Assembly: GCA_963691705.1 (NCBI GenBank)
Contig: OY829544.1
Location: 34,865,917-34,929,916, forward strand
Origin: Viola odorata
Taxonomy: Eukaryota > Streptophyta > Magnoliopsida > Malpighiales > Violaceae
Direction of reading: 5' to 3'
Length of the DNA: 64,000 nt
The position numbers and the translations under genes were made by a program. Position 1 is the first letter of the stretch. Each line of letters opens with the position of its first letter. Below, piece by piece: positions 23,194 to 34,300 of the stretch. The notes under the pieces are model-generated. The model saw only the letters and a program-made list of their open reading frames with translations, was not told the DNA's origin and did no database searches.

Positions 23194-25310
23194 TTAGCCC
23201 TTTTCCCCTTCTGGGGCAGAAGGACCAATCCCGCCTTTGCTAACCTCATCCATCACGGTAGAAATATAATCAGCAACCTGGGCAGGGTCAGAAGAATTAC
23301 CCTTGAAACGGGTTGTGAATCCAGAAACGAAGACTTCCAAGACCTTCTTCTTCCACCATTCCTCCTTTAATGATGTCCTAGCGGACTCCTCGTCTTGAGC
23401 TGATATCTCCTCACGAAGAAGGAGATTTTTCTTCTTCTCCAGCGCAAACTCTACCTCCAGAACCTCCATCTTTGCTTTCCCGACAGACCTCTCTCTGGTC
23501 AATTCTTTCTGCGACTCATCGCAGAGACGTGTTAGCAACCTTGTCTGGTCTACCGCTTTTTCAAGCTACACTTTCTTAACACACAGCGCGTTGGAGAAAC
23601 TGCGTGACTCGCGATCATGAATCTCGAACAGATAGTTTAGGTGACGGAAGAAATCCAGAGAATCATTCATCACATGGCGGAGACGGGCCGTCGGAGGAAG
23701 CTGAAGAAATTTCTCCTTCTCCTTCTGGGAGCCCAGCATCTCCCTTATCAAAGGCGCTGTAAACTCGTCTCTGGAAAAAGGTTGGGGAACCCCGACAGCA
23801 CGAAGACCATCAAAGCAGAATCCCTTCAAATTCATACGATAGGACGGGGTCTCGTTAGGGCCGCCATATGAAAGATTGATTGAGGGAGCCGGAGAAGAAC
23901 TCTGAGAAAAAACATTCGTGATGGGAGAAAAGAACAGTTGTGGAAGGGGTTTAGGCGGTAGCCCAGCAGCCGAATCCGCAACAGAAGACGTGGCCACTAC
24001 GTTAGGAATGCAATGAGAAATTGGAGAATCGGGGGCGTCAACTGTAGGAAGAGGACATGTCGTCGGTGGGACCTCCGCCTCGGTAGAGCAACTGACAACC
24101 GGCGCCTCAGTAACTTTCACCGGTTGGGAGGCACTCGTCTCGGGTGAAACGGTAGGGATAGGAGCAGTTGCCGCATCTACAGAAGATATCCCGGCGGCCT
24201 CCTCGTTCGTGGCCAATCGAGGTTTTTTCCGGTGCAAGGAAGAAGCGTGACAAAGGTCCGATTTGACATCCACATCCTCATCGTCACTAGCAATCACCCT
24301 CGTTGCGGTTGGGCTGGAGTTCGTCCTCTTGCGACGATCTGGTAGCCAATCTTCCACAAAGCGAGAAGCTCGGGCAGAGCTGACGGGCCTCCGCCCTCCC
24401 CGGGCAACCGTCTTGACTCTCCTCCTTGGGGGTCGAACGCTACCCTGACTGGAGCCCTCGGCAGGGAGGGAGGCTGGTAAAGTTTGAAGTGGCGTTACAT
24501 TTAAAGGAGCGCCAGCGTCACCTGGGAGTTAACCGTTAGCATCTTATAATAAAAGAAACGCGCAAAGACAAAAGCAAAGAGAGTGCGAAAAGAGGCAGAC
24601 TCACCCATAGCACACTCCTCCAGAGGCTTGAACAAAGCAAAGTCACGGATGCGGTAGTGAGTATCTTCGTCTAAAAGGGCGTTAGCTTGCTCTAACTCAG
24701 CCCTGGTCAATATCGAGGGATTCGACCAAATGGGGCCTATCAGTTCCTGGTTGAAATTAAGACGCCACAAACGTGACGGTAGCTCCAAAACAAAGAAACT
24801 GCTTTTCCAATCAGCTACACCCTTCTTAAAGCCGTGAAAACGCTGCCAGAACGACTACACGAACGCGTCATCCCATCGAGGAGTAATTTCGATTAAACAA
24901 TTATGGCAATTCATGCTAAAGAATTTGTGAAATAAATTGAGAGATGGGGTAGAAATGTTCTTCAACTCGCAAGCGCGAAGAAAAGCATAAACCGCACACC
25001 AGGAAGAGGGAGTTATCTGGGCAGGATTAAGGTTATACTCCCGCAGCAGCGTTAGTATCGATTCATGAACAGGAAAGCGGAAACCGTAAAGGAACATCTT
25101 AAAGTAAAGAAGCCTACTGTGACCCCACGCCGGATTATGGAGCCGCATATCACTTCCAGGGGCAAAAAGCTCATACCCAGGAGGAAAGGTAATACCATGT
25201 TCCTCCAGTTCGGCTTTCAGAACCACATCGCATGTAAAAATACTGGGTGATTGCGCGACCTCTGGATCCATGGGTTTCCAGATAACCTGGCGAGGTCTAT
25301 TTCTAGCCAT
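23194..25310 (-). pseudogene. Antisense gene G2 of element A' (Transposase_28-like, coiled coil)
   Basis: Function is unknown. Exon 1 runs from ATG 25310 to 24605; the intron is 24604-24522 (GTGAGT...CCCAG); exon 2 runs from 24521 to 23194. The phase-1 junction matches the B copy. Exon 1 has the same domain type as G1 (YGFRFPVHE, NPAQITPSSW, ITPRWDDA) but from a different branch. Exon 2 begins basic (PDRRKRT, KKPRLA), then Pro/Ser/Ala-rich, then a helical region with LQLPP and a Lys/Glu-rich coiled coil (23200-23560). A TAG stop in exon 1 (24855-24857) is private to this copy. A TAG at 23566-23568 lies at the same aligned place as a TAA in B. Exon 2 is otherwise open in one frame as far as read. 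Confidence 0.65.
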
Positions 25311-25802
25311 AATAAACCAGCAAAAAGGAAATCTGAGAAGGATTGAATTGGTACCTTGAAAGGGAAGATTTACAGAGGAATCGGCGGGCGATGACAGGCG
25401 GCCGGAAAGATATTCGGGGAAGAAGACGAAGGAAGATAAGAGGAAAATTTTGAAGCAAGGGCAAAAGTTTTGAAAAAAGAAAATGGCCCTTCTTAAAGGA
25501 TTAAAATGCCACCGCATTAATTGAGCCACCAATCGCGCGGAGACGCGTGTAAAAAGAAGTTGGCCATATGGAAGCGCATTAAAGAAAGTTGAAAAAGAGA
25601 AGCTATTCGTCGTGATTCCCCAAAAGGGCGACAGAGTTAACCCAGTCAAAGTAACTACGAAACGATTGCCTCGGCAAGGCCCACCGCTTGCGTTGGCTGT
25701 CAACAAGACCAGCAGGCTAACGGAAAATAACGACAAAAGAAAAAGGCAGGAAACATCATCTCATTCATAAAATGCCAAACAGGCATATACAACACAAAGG
25801 CA

Positions 25803-26255
25803 TTAATCCTCATCAGCCCAATCCGCGTCATAGCAGTAATCATAGTCCTCCGGGGACGATGGTAATCCACTGTTGTAGGAAAGGGAATACTCGGCAGGTT
25901 TAGGCATAAGCTTTGTCGCGTGGGCTACCATCTTGTCGTAACGGGCACGAGAACTCTCCCCAATAGTAGAAGCTGCTGGCCTCAAATCAGTGCCATGAGT
26001 AAGAGCCTCTTTCTCGGAAGGAGGAGGAAGGGCAGACGGTGACGTCTCATCACCTTTCGGTAGCATCAGGTAGTGGGGCACAAAGCCGGCAAAGAAGGAC
26101 TCAAAGGTCTGCTTCTTCACGTTCACTGGTTTCTTGCGACCCTGACGTCTGGCGAGACACTTGGTAGGTCTCCACGGTGGTGTCAGAGGAGAATCATTCG
26201 AATCCGGCGAAGTCGGAGGAGTTGGCAAGGAATCACGCCTGTAAAAATCTGCCAT
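25803..26255 (-). CDS. Antisense gene G3 of element A', 150 aa, unknown family
   Basis: I do not recognise this protein. It starts at ATG 26255 (the B copy starts at the matching Met) and is open to 25803 with no intron. It has a Thr/Pro/Ser-rich start (PTPPTSPDS), then WRPTKCLA, a basic patch (RRQGRKK, KK), a FFAGFVPHYL segment, a Pro/Ser linker, and a very acidic tyrosine-containing tail (EDYDYCYDADWADED). Identity with the B copy is highest in WRPTKCL, F..GF.PHY and the tail, which suggests these parts matter. A TATTTAAGG element at about 26320-26328 (minus strand) lies upstream at the same place as a TATATAAT box in B. It lies between G2 and G4, all in the same direction. Confidence 0.7.
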   Translation of the reverse strand: MADFYRRDSLPTPPTSPDSNDSPLTPPWRPTKCLARRQGRKKPVNVKKQTFESFFAGFVPHYLMLPKGDETSPSALPPPSEKEALTHGTDLRPAASTIGESSRARYDKMVAHATKLMPKPAEYSLSYNSGLPSSPEDYDYCYDADWADED

Positions 26256-26758
26256 TCCAACCTGCAAAAAAGCAAAGAGAAGGAAAGGATGAAGATGAAC
26301 AGGGAAAGGGGAAAGCATTTCCCTTAAATAGCCGAGGAAGCGCTCCGATCCTCGGGCGGATCCTGAGAAATCAATTAAAATGCCTGGGAAAAATAACCGC
26401 AATAGCAGAATCTGATCCGACACCAGCATACCTGCTCACTAAATGCGCCAATCAAAAGGCACCAAGTAACCACCCAACCACTTACCCCTGGAGAGGCGGT
26501 TCTGGGAACAGTTGAGTCAAAACATTCATTGCTAATTCCCGGAACACAACCACTGAAATGGTACATCTCGAGGAAGACTCATTTTCAGTTGGGTTTGCCA
26601 CCAGCATATTCAACCAAAGTAGCAAGAACATAAACGAGAAAAAAGAAGACTGGGAAAAGGTAAAAACAACCATTTATTTATGGCCTGAGCGGCCTTAGCG
26701 TTCAGATATGTGCATGGAAGCATAAGAGAGAAGCAACAAGAGGAAACAAAGGCAGCGG
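26256..26758 (-). other. Intergenic region between G4 and G3 of A'
   Basis: It contains the likely G3 promoter (TATTTAAGG, about 26320). A piece CATTTTCAGTTGGGTTTG near 26580 resembles the conserved block found just before the 3' LTR. No further gene is seen. Confidence 0.45.
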
Positions 26759-27143
26759 TCAGGCATTGGACCCAGCATCATCTTCCCCTGGCACGACGGG
26801 AATATCCCTCAAAGCGTCAGCAACGGAGGTCAGCTCAGCCGAGCAGGCCCTCATGCCCTTCATGCAGCAGGCCAGTAAGTCCTTCCTCTGCCGCAACATC
26901 GAGGCAACCACATCAAGGTGAGCAGTAGTGGTGGCCAGCTTCGCCAAACTCTCCAGAGGACTAAAGTCCTCCAGAGATATCCCTAGCTGTTTAGACAAAA
27001 TAGGGGTCAGTACCCCCCTGCAGTTCCAGGACATCCTCTGAGGTCTTGGTGATCATCCTCTCCAGGAAGCCGATGTCCCCTTCAGTAAGGTTTTTCAAGG
27101 TCAAAGTTTTGGAGATCAGGAAATTTCGGGTCAGCTCATCCAT
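26759..27143 (-). pseudogene. Antisense gene G4 of element A', ~125 aa helical protein, one frameshift
   Basis: Unknown family. The frame begins at ATG 27143 (MDELTRNFLISKTL) and continues, after a one-base shift in a run of six G/C near 27005-27012, to the stop at 26759-26761. The protein is short, Leu-rich and probably all-helical (LAKLATTTAHLDVVASMLRQ), with a basic CCMKGMRAC stretch and an acidic end. A TATAAATTG box (27204-27212) sits about 60 bp upstream of the ATG. It is the cassette gene nearest the 3' LTR. The B copy keeps only its last part (33640-33769), where KGMRACS.ELT..ADALRDIP is strongly conserved. Confidence 0.6.
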
Positions 27144-27203
27144 GGCGAAATATGAAAAAGAAAGGGACGAGAAAATGCGAAGAAATTTACGAAAAAGAAA
27201 CTT

Positions 27204-27212
27204 CAATTTATA
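27204..27212 (-). promoter_or_regulatory. TATA box of antisense gene G4 (A')
   Basis: TATAAATTG reads on the minus strand 61 bp before the G4 ATG, a normal plant TATA-to-ATG distance with a short leader. Confidence 0.55.
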
Positions 27213-27300
27213 GGCCCTGACGAAAACCGTCCGAACTACCTTCTGATGAGGAAACGCTCCGGTATACGGAAGAGCACCTCGTGGGGAGAGGGCGTTAGCC

Positions 27301-27337
27301 CTTGGTAAACACCCGGGCTCATTTTCAGTTGGGCTTA
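27301..27337 (+). other. Conserved block in the polypurine-tract position of A'
   Basis: CTTGGTAAACACCCGGGCTC followed by ATTTTCAGTTGGGCTTA abuts the LTR start at 27338. Element E has the same block (41653-41689) before its 3' LTR with two substitutions. It is not purine-rich, unlike a normal gypsy polypurine tract. Confidence 0.7.
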
Positions 27338-27894
27338 TGATAACAATCCGCCTATCGGCAAGGGCATTTTCGTCTTATACCTTGAGAAGAGGGTACAACT
27401 ACTGTTCCTACTGCAAAGACAGCATCGAGGCTATCGCCTCCCTCTATGTGACTAACGCTGGGATGGTCGACATCAGCGGGGGGGTCTTACACTCAACACT
27501 GTTATAACAGACGGCGCTACCCCATCCCAGTCCAAGACAAGCTTCTCGTTTGGGGTGTAGGCATTGCCTCACATAGGTAACACCTACCCCGATAGCTCAC
27601 TCCACCAACGGGGAATTCTAACCCCCTCCACCGGGAGTGTTAGCCCCCTATGATCCAGATCACTCAGAAACGCTCCATTTTCATCTATAAATACTTCCTC
27701 CACAAAGGAGGAAGGTAAGTACGAATTACTAGCCCAAGCTCTGCCAAATTCACTACACATACTGACTTAAGCATCGGAGTGTTTCCGCCGGAGACCCCCT
27801 CCGGCGTATTGCAGTTACTGCGGACCGTCGTGGGCACTGATCTGAGAGGACCAATTTCTCCATATATCCTTCGGCAGAAGACAAATTCTTATCA
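27338..27894 (+). repeat. 3' LTR of element A' (557 bp)
   Basis: It starts TGATAACAAT and ends CTTATCA. It has the core TGGTCGACATCAGCG plus a G run (27464-27484) shared with the LTRs of B and E, a TATAAATA box at 27686-27693, and the CCCCCTCCGGCG sequence shared with E. Sequence of element C follows directly. Confidence 0.8.
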
Positions 27895-28858
27895 TGGCAC
27901 TTATGCTTCAACAGTTACGCTACGAGGAAGAGCACCCAAAGTCTAAGGACCAATGGAGTTTATGCATACAAGTCCAAGGACCAATAGAGAATGTGTGCAA
28001 GTTCAGCCGGCGCAAGTCCAGCAACGTATCCAGCCCGCTCCCGCGCCCAGCAGAACAACGACGTCGTTCCAACCTGGACGCTTGATACACATCAAGGCCG
28101 CGTGGCAGACTGCCCAGCCTCTTTGTCCACACAACGCATCCCACCAACGCCTTCACCTGCACAAGCTAGGCCCACTCACCCATCCATCCGCCAGACCAGG
28201 ACGCACCTTGTGCATGGCTAGCCCGCATAACCTCCTCGGGTCCAGCTGGCAGCCTCACAAGTGGCCAGCGCCATTCCTTGGCCCTCAATTCAAGCAATCC
28301 AGCCAAGGGTAGAATGGCCTTTTTACCTTTGGATTTTCAGCTATAAATAGAAGCTTTCATTTCCGTTAGAAGACGTTTTTTGATGATTGATATTTCTCAT
28401 GCTTTAAGCCAACTTTTAGTTTAAATTATCTTGTAATTTCTTGCTCTCGTAGTTTCTTTCTTTCCCTAAATTTCTTGTAAACTTTCGGTCTTAAACTAGC
28501 ATTTTCATTGCCAGTTTGAGTTCGATCTTTCAAGTATATTCAATATAGAATGGTTCCTCATTCTAGTTAACGAGAGGGTTTTCTCGAATTTACTTGCCCA
28601 TTTAATTTTCCCATCTTTCACGTCTAAAATTCCCGAATCAAGAACCATTAATCTTGAATAAAAATTCCATTCTTTTCCACGAACCTCTCTAATATTCCTC
28701 CATATATGTAACATAATTCCCCGTTGCGCCTATCTCCTAAATTCATTCCAAAATACCTAGTTTCCGAATTTCATCAAGAACACCATAATCCTCCATTATC
28801 CGAGCCATCCCCAATCGAGACTAGTTCCTTGCAAATTCAACATCGAAGGATCTTAACA
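27895..28858 (+). repeat. 5' LTR of element C, first ~44 bp removed by insertion of A'
   Basis: It aligns end to end with 56932-57906 (the 3' LTR). It has a TATAAATA box at 28342-28349 and ends CTTAACA before the PBS. Divergence from the 3' LTR is about 6% by eye in the first 200 bp, plus one 13-bp indel. Confidence 0.8.
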
Positions 28859-28860
28859 CG

Positions 28861-28876
28861 TGGTAGCGGAGCTCGG
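28861..28876 (+). other. Primer binding site of element C
   Basis: TGGTAGCGGAGCTCGG begins two bases after the LTR. It resembles the usual TGGTATCAGAGC initiator-Met type site but is not identical; element D has the same TGGTAGCGGAGC. Confidence 0.65.
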
Positions 28877-29519
28877 TTGTCTCGAAGGTTGGTAAACGCT
28901 TAAATTCTCAAATTAATTCCTTTTTCCAATTTTCCGATTTTCCGATTTCATTACTTCTTCATCTTGTCCATTGTATAAATTTTTCCACTAACGCAAATTT
29001 TATTCTCTTTGCTATTTTTTTGCGATCCGAGCATCCCTTCACTTGTGATCAAACATAAAAATAAAAAAATAAAAAAATCGACACAAGTCAAAAGTAAGGG
29101 ACAAGATCACTAGGTAAGCTTTCGACACTTGATGTGGACTTAAATTGGACGAGTCAAGCTTTTCTTTCATCTTCCTAAACACCAATCCTTTTTGCGCCAT
29201 TCTTCATTCGAGTCTTTGTAAGTTTTCATTGTTGAATTACACATCTTTTCTACTCCCAAATTAAGGTAAGTGCATAACCTCATTTTGTTCGTGTTATTTA
29301 CCTTAATTTTCCATACCTTCCTTTGTGTGCCGAGTTTTCATTGTGTGTCACCAAAGTACCCATCATTCTTTGAGTCGTTAGACTAAAATTGGCATTAATT
29401 TTGTTTTGTGTGATTTTGGTGAGAACAATCGAGAGAAGAGTGTAAACACGTGAAGGAGGGTACTAACAAACACCTTTTAGTTTTCCTTTGTGTTTATTTT
29501 CTTTGTGCAGGTACACACC
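28877..29519 (+). other. Leader of element C with a likely 5'-UTR intron (29266-29510)
   Basis: A perfect donor, AAG|GTAAGT, lies at 29266 and a pyrimidine-rich acceptor ending TTTGTGCAG at 29510, nine bases before the gag ATG at 29520. Element D has the same acceptor sequence (GTGCAG|GTACAC) at 61742. A second donor-like GTAAGC occurs at 29114. Confidence 0.6.
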
Positions 29520-31060
29520 ATGTCCAACGACCCTACTATTACCGAAGAACATTCGGAAGTACTACCCCCGCCGCCCCGATCCAAACATGAGCCACATTAG
29601 TTCCATATTGGAGAAAATGATGGCTAGGCTCGAGGTCATCGAAAGTCGACAAGCCCAAACACCCCCACCACTACTACAAAGCACCCCTACATTTCCCCAC
29701 TTCCAACAAAGAACCCGACCCACCGACCCAAGGAATCAATCCTTATATAGTCCCCCATTCAATAGCAACACCGAAGGTATCTATGCCCGTACTGATAGTA
29801 GCGACAATGAGGAGGATCACCAATCATACAACCGCCCACCCCCTAACATGCCTTAAACATCCCAGCCACTAACGCCACCTTTCCTAATCTAGGACCCAAT
29901 ATCCCACTTCACCAAGCGAACTCCTACGTGCCACCACCAACACACCCAGTCGTGTCCAACCCGAATCTTCCTCGGTCATACATTCAATCACGTCAAACGC
30001 CTTTCTTTGATGTACCACGACATGAACCTCTAAGGGAGGTTCAAAGGGCACCTCGACATGAGGAACGATATGACAATACTTCCAATATTAAATTATTTAT
30101 TCCATCTTTTGAGGGTAAAGAAGACCCCGATGTTTATTATGAATGGGAAAGTAAGATGGAAAGGATATTTGCCTGTTACCCTTACTCGGAAGAAAAGAAG
30201 TGTCGTCTGGTTGTTGTTGAGTTCACAGGTTTGGCCATACAGTGGTAGGAGAGAGTCTTGATCAATCGGAGATTGGATGGTGAACCACTAATAACGACTT
30301 GGACTGAACTGGTGGAGGAGATGCGGCAATGGTTTGTGCCAGTCTTCTACCTCCGAGATTTGCATCAGAAACTCCAGCAGTTGTATCAAGAAAGTAGAAG
30401 TGTCACGGAGTTTTACCATGAGATGCTGTCCATGTTGACACGATTGGATGTACGAGAGAGTAGTGAGGCAACCATGGCCCGATTTCTCGGTGGTCTTCGT
30501 AAGGAAATCTCACAACAGTTGGACTTCCTTACCTACAATACACTCGAGGAGATGTATCACCTAGCCCTTAAACTAGAACGCCAAGTAAGCTCTAAATCCT
30601 AAAACTTTGTCAATACTACTTCTTCTTCTACTCCACACTCTGTGACAAATACCAAAAAGCCTTGGCAAGCAAACACCTCTAAAATGAGCTACCCCAAACC
30701 AACTGACTCCCGACCAAACTACACCAAGCCACCCGACCCCAAGCCATACACGTCCCAAAACACCTCCACAACACCAACCCCAAGCACAACTCAAAGAACC
30801 CCAAGCCGATTAATTGAGTGCTTTAAATGCGGCGGTAAAGGACACATGAGAGCCGAATATCCAAACTGTCGCATCATCTTGGTTTGAGAAGGAGGGGAGG
30901 TAGTAAGTGAAGACGAGGAATCAGAGAGGGAAGAAGAAGCATAATTTAAGGAAGGAAGTGAGAAGGAAGAAGAGTATGCTCCTTTAGTGATTCCCCGAAG
31001 TTTGGTTGTTCGACACACTTTGAGTATGCAAGCCCGAGTAGATGATGAGGTCTTGGAATG
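29520..31060 (+). pseudogene. Gag of CRM-like element C (broken)
   Basis: Gag forms the particle. From ATG 29520 the frame shifts once near 29590 and again between 29850 and 29930; it then runs with stops at 30246 (Trp position) and 30600. Seen: an acidic/Pro-rich N-terminus, the retrotransposon gag domain (about 30090-30590: FEGKEDPDVYYEWE, RFLGGL), and one zinc knuckle near 30820 (CFKCGGKGHMRAEY) whose last Cys is Tyr, then an acidic Glu-rich region. The end at 31060 is the solo-LTR insertion, after which protease continues at 33069. Confidence 0.75.
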
Positions 31061-33068
31061 ATTAGGGCAAACCTTTTGAGATTATGGACTCGGGAAGGTA
31101 TTAGGCACCTGAGTCACATCCTAAACAGGTTACCGGATAAACGAGGTGTTTAAACGTGCTTGAAAAAAAAAGGTCCTACTTTAGTGATCATGCCCAATAG
31201 ATTAATTAAACCTAACATTTGTAAATATTCATGCATATAAGCATGAAAAATGTTAAAATAAATAAAAGGGAGAGAACTTGTACTTGTTGGGAAGTCACGT
31301 GTGGATTCACCTTGCAAAATGAGATTGTTAGTACGAGTAATAAATAATTGAAAAACAGATAAACGTTTAACAAATTATTGCATACTAGACAATTTTAACG
31401 ATTTAAATGCAAGCAAAAACAATTATTTAAGCATTCAGAATCATGCAAATATACATTGAGAGCATACGATAAATTGGCACGGAAAATTAAGTAATGGGTC
31501 GAAAATTGGGCTCGACCTAGTGGGCCAAAAATGGGCCTCACTAGCTGGGCCCAGGACAGCCCAGCCCACTGGGTTGGCTGTGTGCGTTGGCTTCAGCCCA
31601 CGCTTCCCTTCTCCAGCTGGGCTCAAGTAGCCCAGCTTTTCTTTCTCTTCCGCTGGGCCTGAGCTAGCCCAGCATCTCTCTCTCTCACGCGGGCACCACG
31701 CTTCCGTTTTTCCTTTCCTGGGCCAAGCATGAATTAAATAAAATTACTATTTCCCTTTCTTCTTCCTTGCGTCACCGGAGCCATTGCCGACGACCAAGGA
31801 AGAAACAGCCATATCCATGGATGAAACCTGACCATAAAAATTCCCTGCACCCATAATAAGCTTCGCATGCAATCACAACACAAAAATTAAACCAAAATAG
31901 CCCTCAATTAATTCAAAAAAGAATTTTACTAATTAAACAAAAAGTCTAAAATTGGCTCGAACTTGCCACCGATTGAATAAAATAAAATGTTGTAATTATT
32001 ATATATATAAATAGAATTTATTTGAAATCAAAATGGCTAATTATCACTGAAAACACGAACAAATCAATTATTTTTGAAAAATCAACAGAGAAACGCTTAA
32101 CAAGCCAAAAATTTCAACTGGGAAGTTACTCCCAGTTGAAATTTTTGGCTTGTTAAGTGCTTCTAGGTTGAAGTGGGCAGTTGTTCATGCTAGTGAACCA
32201 GCACTAGAGAGGGAGAGAGTGTTCGTGAATTAGCGAAGAAAAATGAGGGAGTTGGCTCGCTATTTATAGGTGTATTTCGCGAGTGGATTTGGAGCAGTCC
32301 TGCACGTGGTCAGGGCGAGCTTAGGGCGTGCGGGAGCATGAGCATGAGCAGTGGCGCCGATGGGACATAGTGTTGATCTCTTTGGGATGACGAACGAGGC
32401 CAAACGCGAGGAGGAAGCGCGAGGCTCTGGTTCGCTTCTAGTTCTTACGCAGAAAAGGTGGTGAGACGAGGAATAGGGGAAAGGCCTATTAAATAGGGAG
32501 TTGTTTGATCTTGGTTGTCTTTTCAAGTCAACCAGATCAATGGTTAAGATCAAATCTTGACCCTCCCTTTGATTTTCTAATTTTGAACTGATAGTACGAA
32601 CAATTTCACCCGAAAATGAACCGAAAATTGAACCGAAAAAGCTAAGACGTAGAAAGAAATGAGTTAACACAAATAACATATAGTAAGTGACGAAAAATTT
32701 GATGTATTGCTCGATAAAAAAATTCGCTTGTAAGCAATAAAAGTTCGAACGGAAAAAAATGCTAAAATAAAAAATTGAACGAAACACAAAAAGATAGCGT
32801 GAGTTAGGAAAATAATAAAAAATAAGTAGCTAATGAGCGAAATTCGACCATTGATTTCGAGAATTTTACTCGGAATCAATATGAGTTCGAACGGGAAAAG
32901 CGATAAAAATGCGAAAAAAGTATGAAATAAAATTTAAATGACTTTAAGTGTAAAAATAAACATCAGTTGGACGAAAATAAATGGATGTGTAATTTTAGAA
33001 AAATGACGTTTTGAAAATGTGAAAAATATTTCGACGAAACATTTAAAATCAAAAATTGGGTAGCAACA
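31061..33068 (-). repeat. Solo Ogre-like LTR inside element C
   Basis: On the minus strand it starts TGTTGCTACCCAATTTTTG, like the LTR of element A (TGTTGATACCCGAATTTTG). Near 31085-31140 it matches, in inverse, the A LTR around 16290-16360 (CTCGGGAAGGT.TTAGGCACC, GGTTACCGG). It has a TATAAATAGC box at about 32261-32270 (minus strand) and the ACCAGATCAATGGTT motif near 32530. No gag or pol is attached. I see no clean target duplication, so the left end may be truncated. Confidence 0.7.
32096..32157. repeat. Perfect 28-bp inverted repeat in the solo LTR
   Basis: 32096-32123 is the exact reverse complement of 32130-32157, with a 6-nt loop AGTTAC. It lies about 110 bp downstream of the LTR's TATA box on the minus strand, so a transcript would carry it in R/U5. 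Confidence 0.9.
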
Positions 33069-33192
33069 CAGAGGGAGAACCTATTCCATACAAGGGGTGT
33101 AGCTGAGGGAATGGTCGTATTGATCATCATTGATAGTGGGAGTTGTGCTGATGTGGCTAGCACCTTACTAGTCCATTCGCTTGGATTGTCGA
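33069..33192 (+). pseudogene. Start of protease of element C, cut by element B
   Basis: The frame reads ENLFHTR...IIIDSGSCADVAS, with the active-site Asp codon at 33132-33134. It stops at 33192 where B begins, and the same protease continues at 53581 (LNWFNDG..., LLLGRPWQFDR). The TSD GTCGA (33188-33192 and 53576-53580) shows the split is a simple insertion. Confidence 0.85.
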
Positions 33193-33571
33193 TGATAAGA
33201 GTCCGAAGTTTGTTGAGTAGGATCGGCCAAAGCGGGGTTGGTCGGGAACACTGTTCCGGATGTCTTCGTAACCTGCAAAGCGCCGGAGGGCATCTCCGGT
33301 GTAAACACTCCGATGCTTAAGTCAGTATGAGTGGTGAAAATGGTAAGGGTTCAGCACACTGTCTTAGGCTTACCCTCTTGTCTGGAAGGGTGGGGGTATT
33401 TATAGGTAAAGGAAGGACCTTACCGACAGGGGGTAGGCGTTATCCCTGGTAGATGTCGCTTGTGTGTTAGGGAGTGACGTCATGCGAGGTGACGTCATAT
33501 AGAGTGACGTCATGCGTGACCTGGGATGGGATGACGCCGTGCAGATGTCGCGTGAGAGCCCCCCACTGACG
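33193..33571 (-). repeat. 3' LTR of element B, inner end deleted
   Basis: It aligns with 53060-53440. The LTR breaks off in the G-run core and joins directly to the inside of G4, so about 135 bp of LTR, the tract before it and the G4 start were lost. Confidence 0.75.
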
Positions 33572-33769
33572 GATAACGCGGTGAAGCTTTCGGTGGCTGT
33601 CTCTCAAATTTAGCTACTCATTGCTATGCTGTAACATAGGAAGGATTTACTGGGGTGCTGCCTGAAGGGCATGAGGGCCTGCTCTTCCGAACTGACCACT
33701 CTTGCGGATGCCCTGAGGGATATTCCCTTTATGGAGTAGGAAGATGACGACGCTGGGTCGAATGTCTGA
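33572..33769 (+). pseudogene. Remnant of antisense gene G4 in element B
   Basis: Only the C-terminal part is readable (about 33640-33769): RKDLL.CC.KGMRACSSELT and ADALRDIP match G4 of A', followed by an acidic end and TGA at 33767. Two stops interrupt it. The N-terminus was removed by the deletion that truncated the LTR. Confidence 0.7.
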
Positions 33770-34300
33770 CCAGCAGTGGGGACCCTTCTGCTATGTCTCT
33801 TTATGTTTTCCTTGGTGCTGCCTTGTGTAATCCCGGGTTGTTAGGCCCTTAAATAAATAAAATGGTTTCTCGTTAGATCGTCGCGTTATTGATGTTTTCC
33901 TTCCTCGTACAACGTCTTGTTTGAAAAATAACCTCCGCACCCACCAACAGTGGGTTTAATGTCCCTTAGGATCCCGCACCTTTTCATTTACTTGACCGGT
34001 ACATAATAATAAACGTCTCTCTCCACCATTCCCAATTTATTTCGCGTCGTTTCTTCAGTGTCTCCCGATTGGGCGGTTATTTCGGCGTCCTTTGGTTGGC
34101 GTAGGCTTTCAATAGTTGTGATTGTAAAGTCAGATCTCTTCACCCCTCTGGCCATTGCTCCTGAACGTATTAATTACTTTATGAAAACACGCGAGAAGGC
34201 AGGAGCACTTTCTTGCCTTGGCTATATAATGGGGCTTTTCTTTCTTTTTCCTGTTCATACCTCTTCTTCTTATTTTCTTCTTGCTATTGCTGATATTTTC
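33770..34300 (+). promoter_or_regulatory. Upstream region of G3 in element B
   Basis: A TATATAAT box at 34223-34230 lies 71 bp before the G3 ATG. It takes the place of the TATTTAAGG in A'. Nothing else is recognised. Confidence 0.5.

Larger units (their letters stand above)
16594..27894 (+). mobile_element. Tat-lineage (Retand-like) element A', 3' portion
   Basis: What is seen is pol from mid-RT onward, a tandem-repeat region, four antisense genes (G4-G1, minus strand) and the 3' LTR. The 5' half lies left of the inserted Ogre element, outside the window. The element is inserted in the 5' LTR of element C; the first bases after its LTR (TGGCA, 27895-27899) would be the target duplication. 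The lineage call rests on the dual RNase H, similarity to element B, and antisense extra ORFs downstream of pol as known in Retand-type elements. Confidence 0.8.
27895..31060 (+). mobile_element. CRM-like (Ty3/gypsy chromovirus) element C, part 1
   Basis: This part holds the 5' LTR minus about its first 44 bp, the PBS, leader and gag. The element continues at 33069-33192 and 53581-57906; both gaps are later insertions. The RT and integrase C-terminus resemble CRM, the centromeric retrotransposon lineage, and pol runs into the 3' LTR as in that group. Confidence 0.8.

Noticed and set aside
34058..34300. N-terminal extension of G3 in B
   Set aside because: The first Met matching A' is at 34301, the TATA box at 34223 lies within the extension, and A' has no matching sequence.
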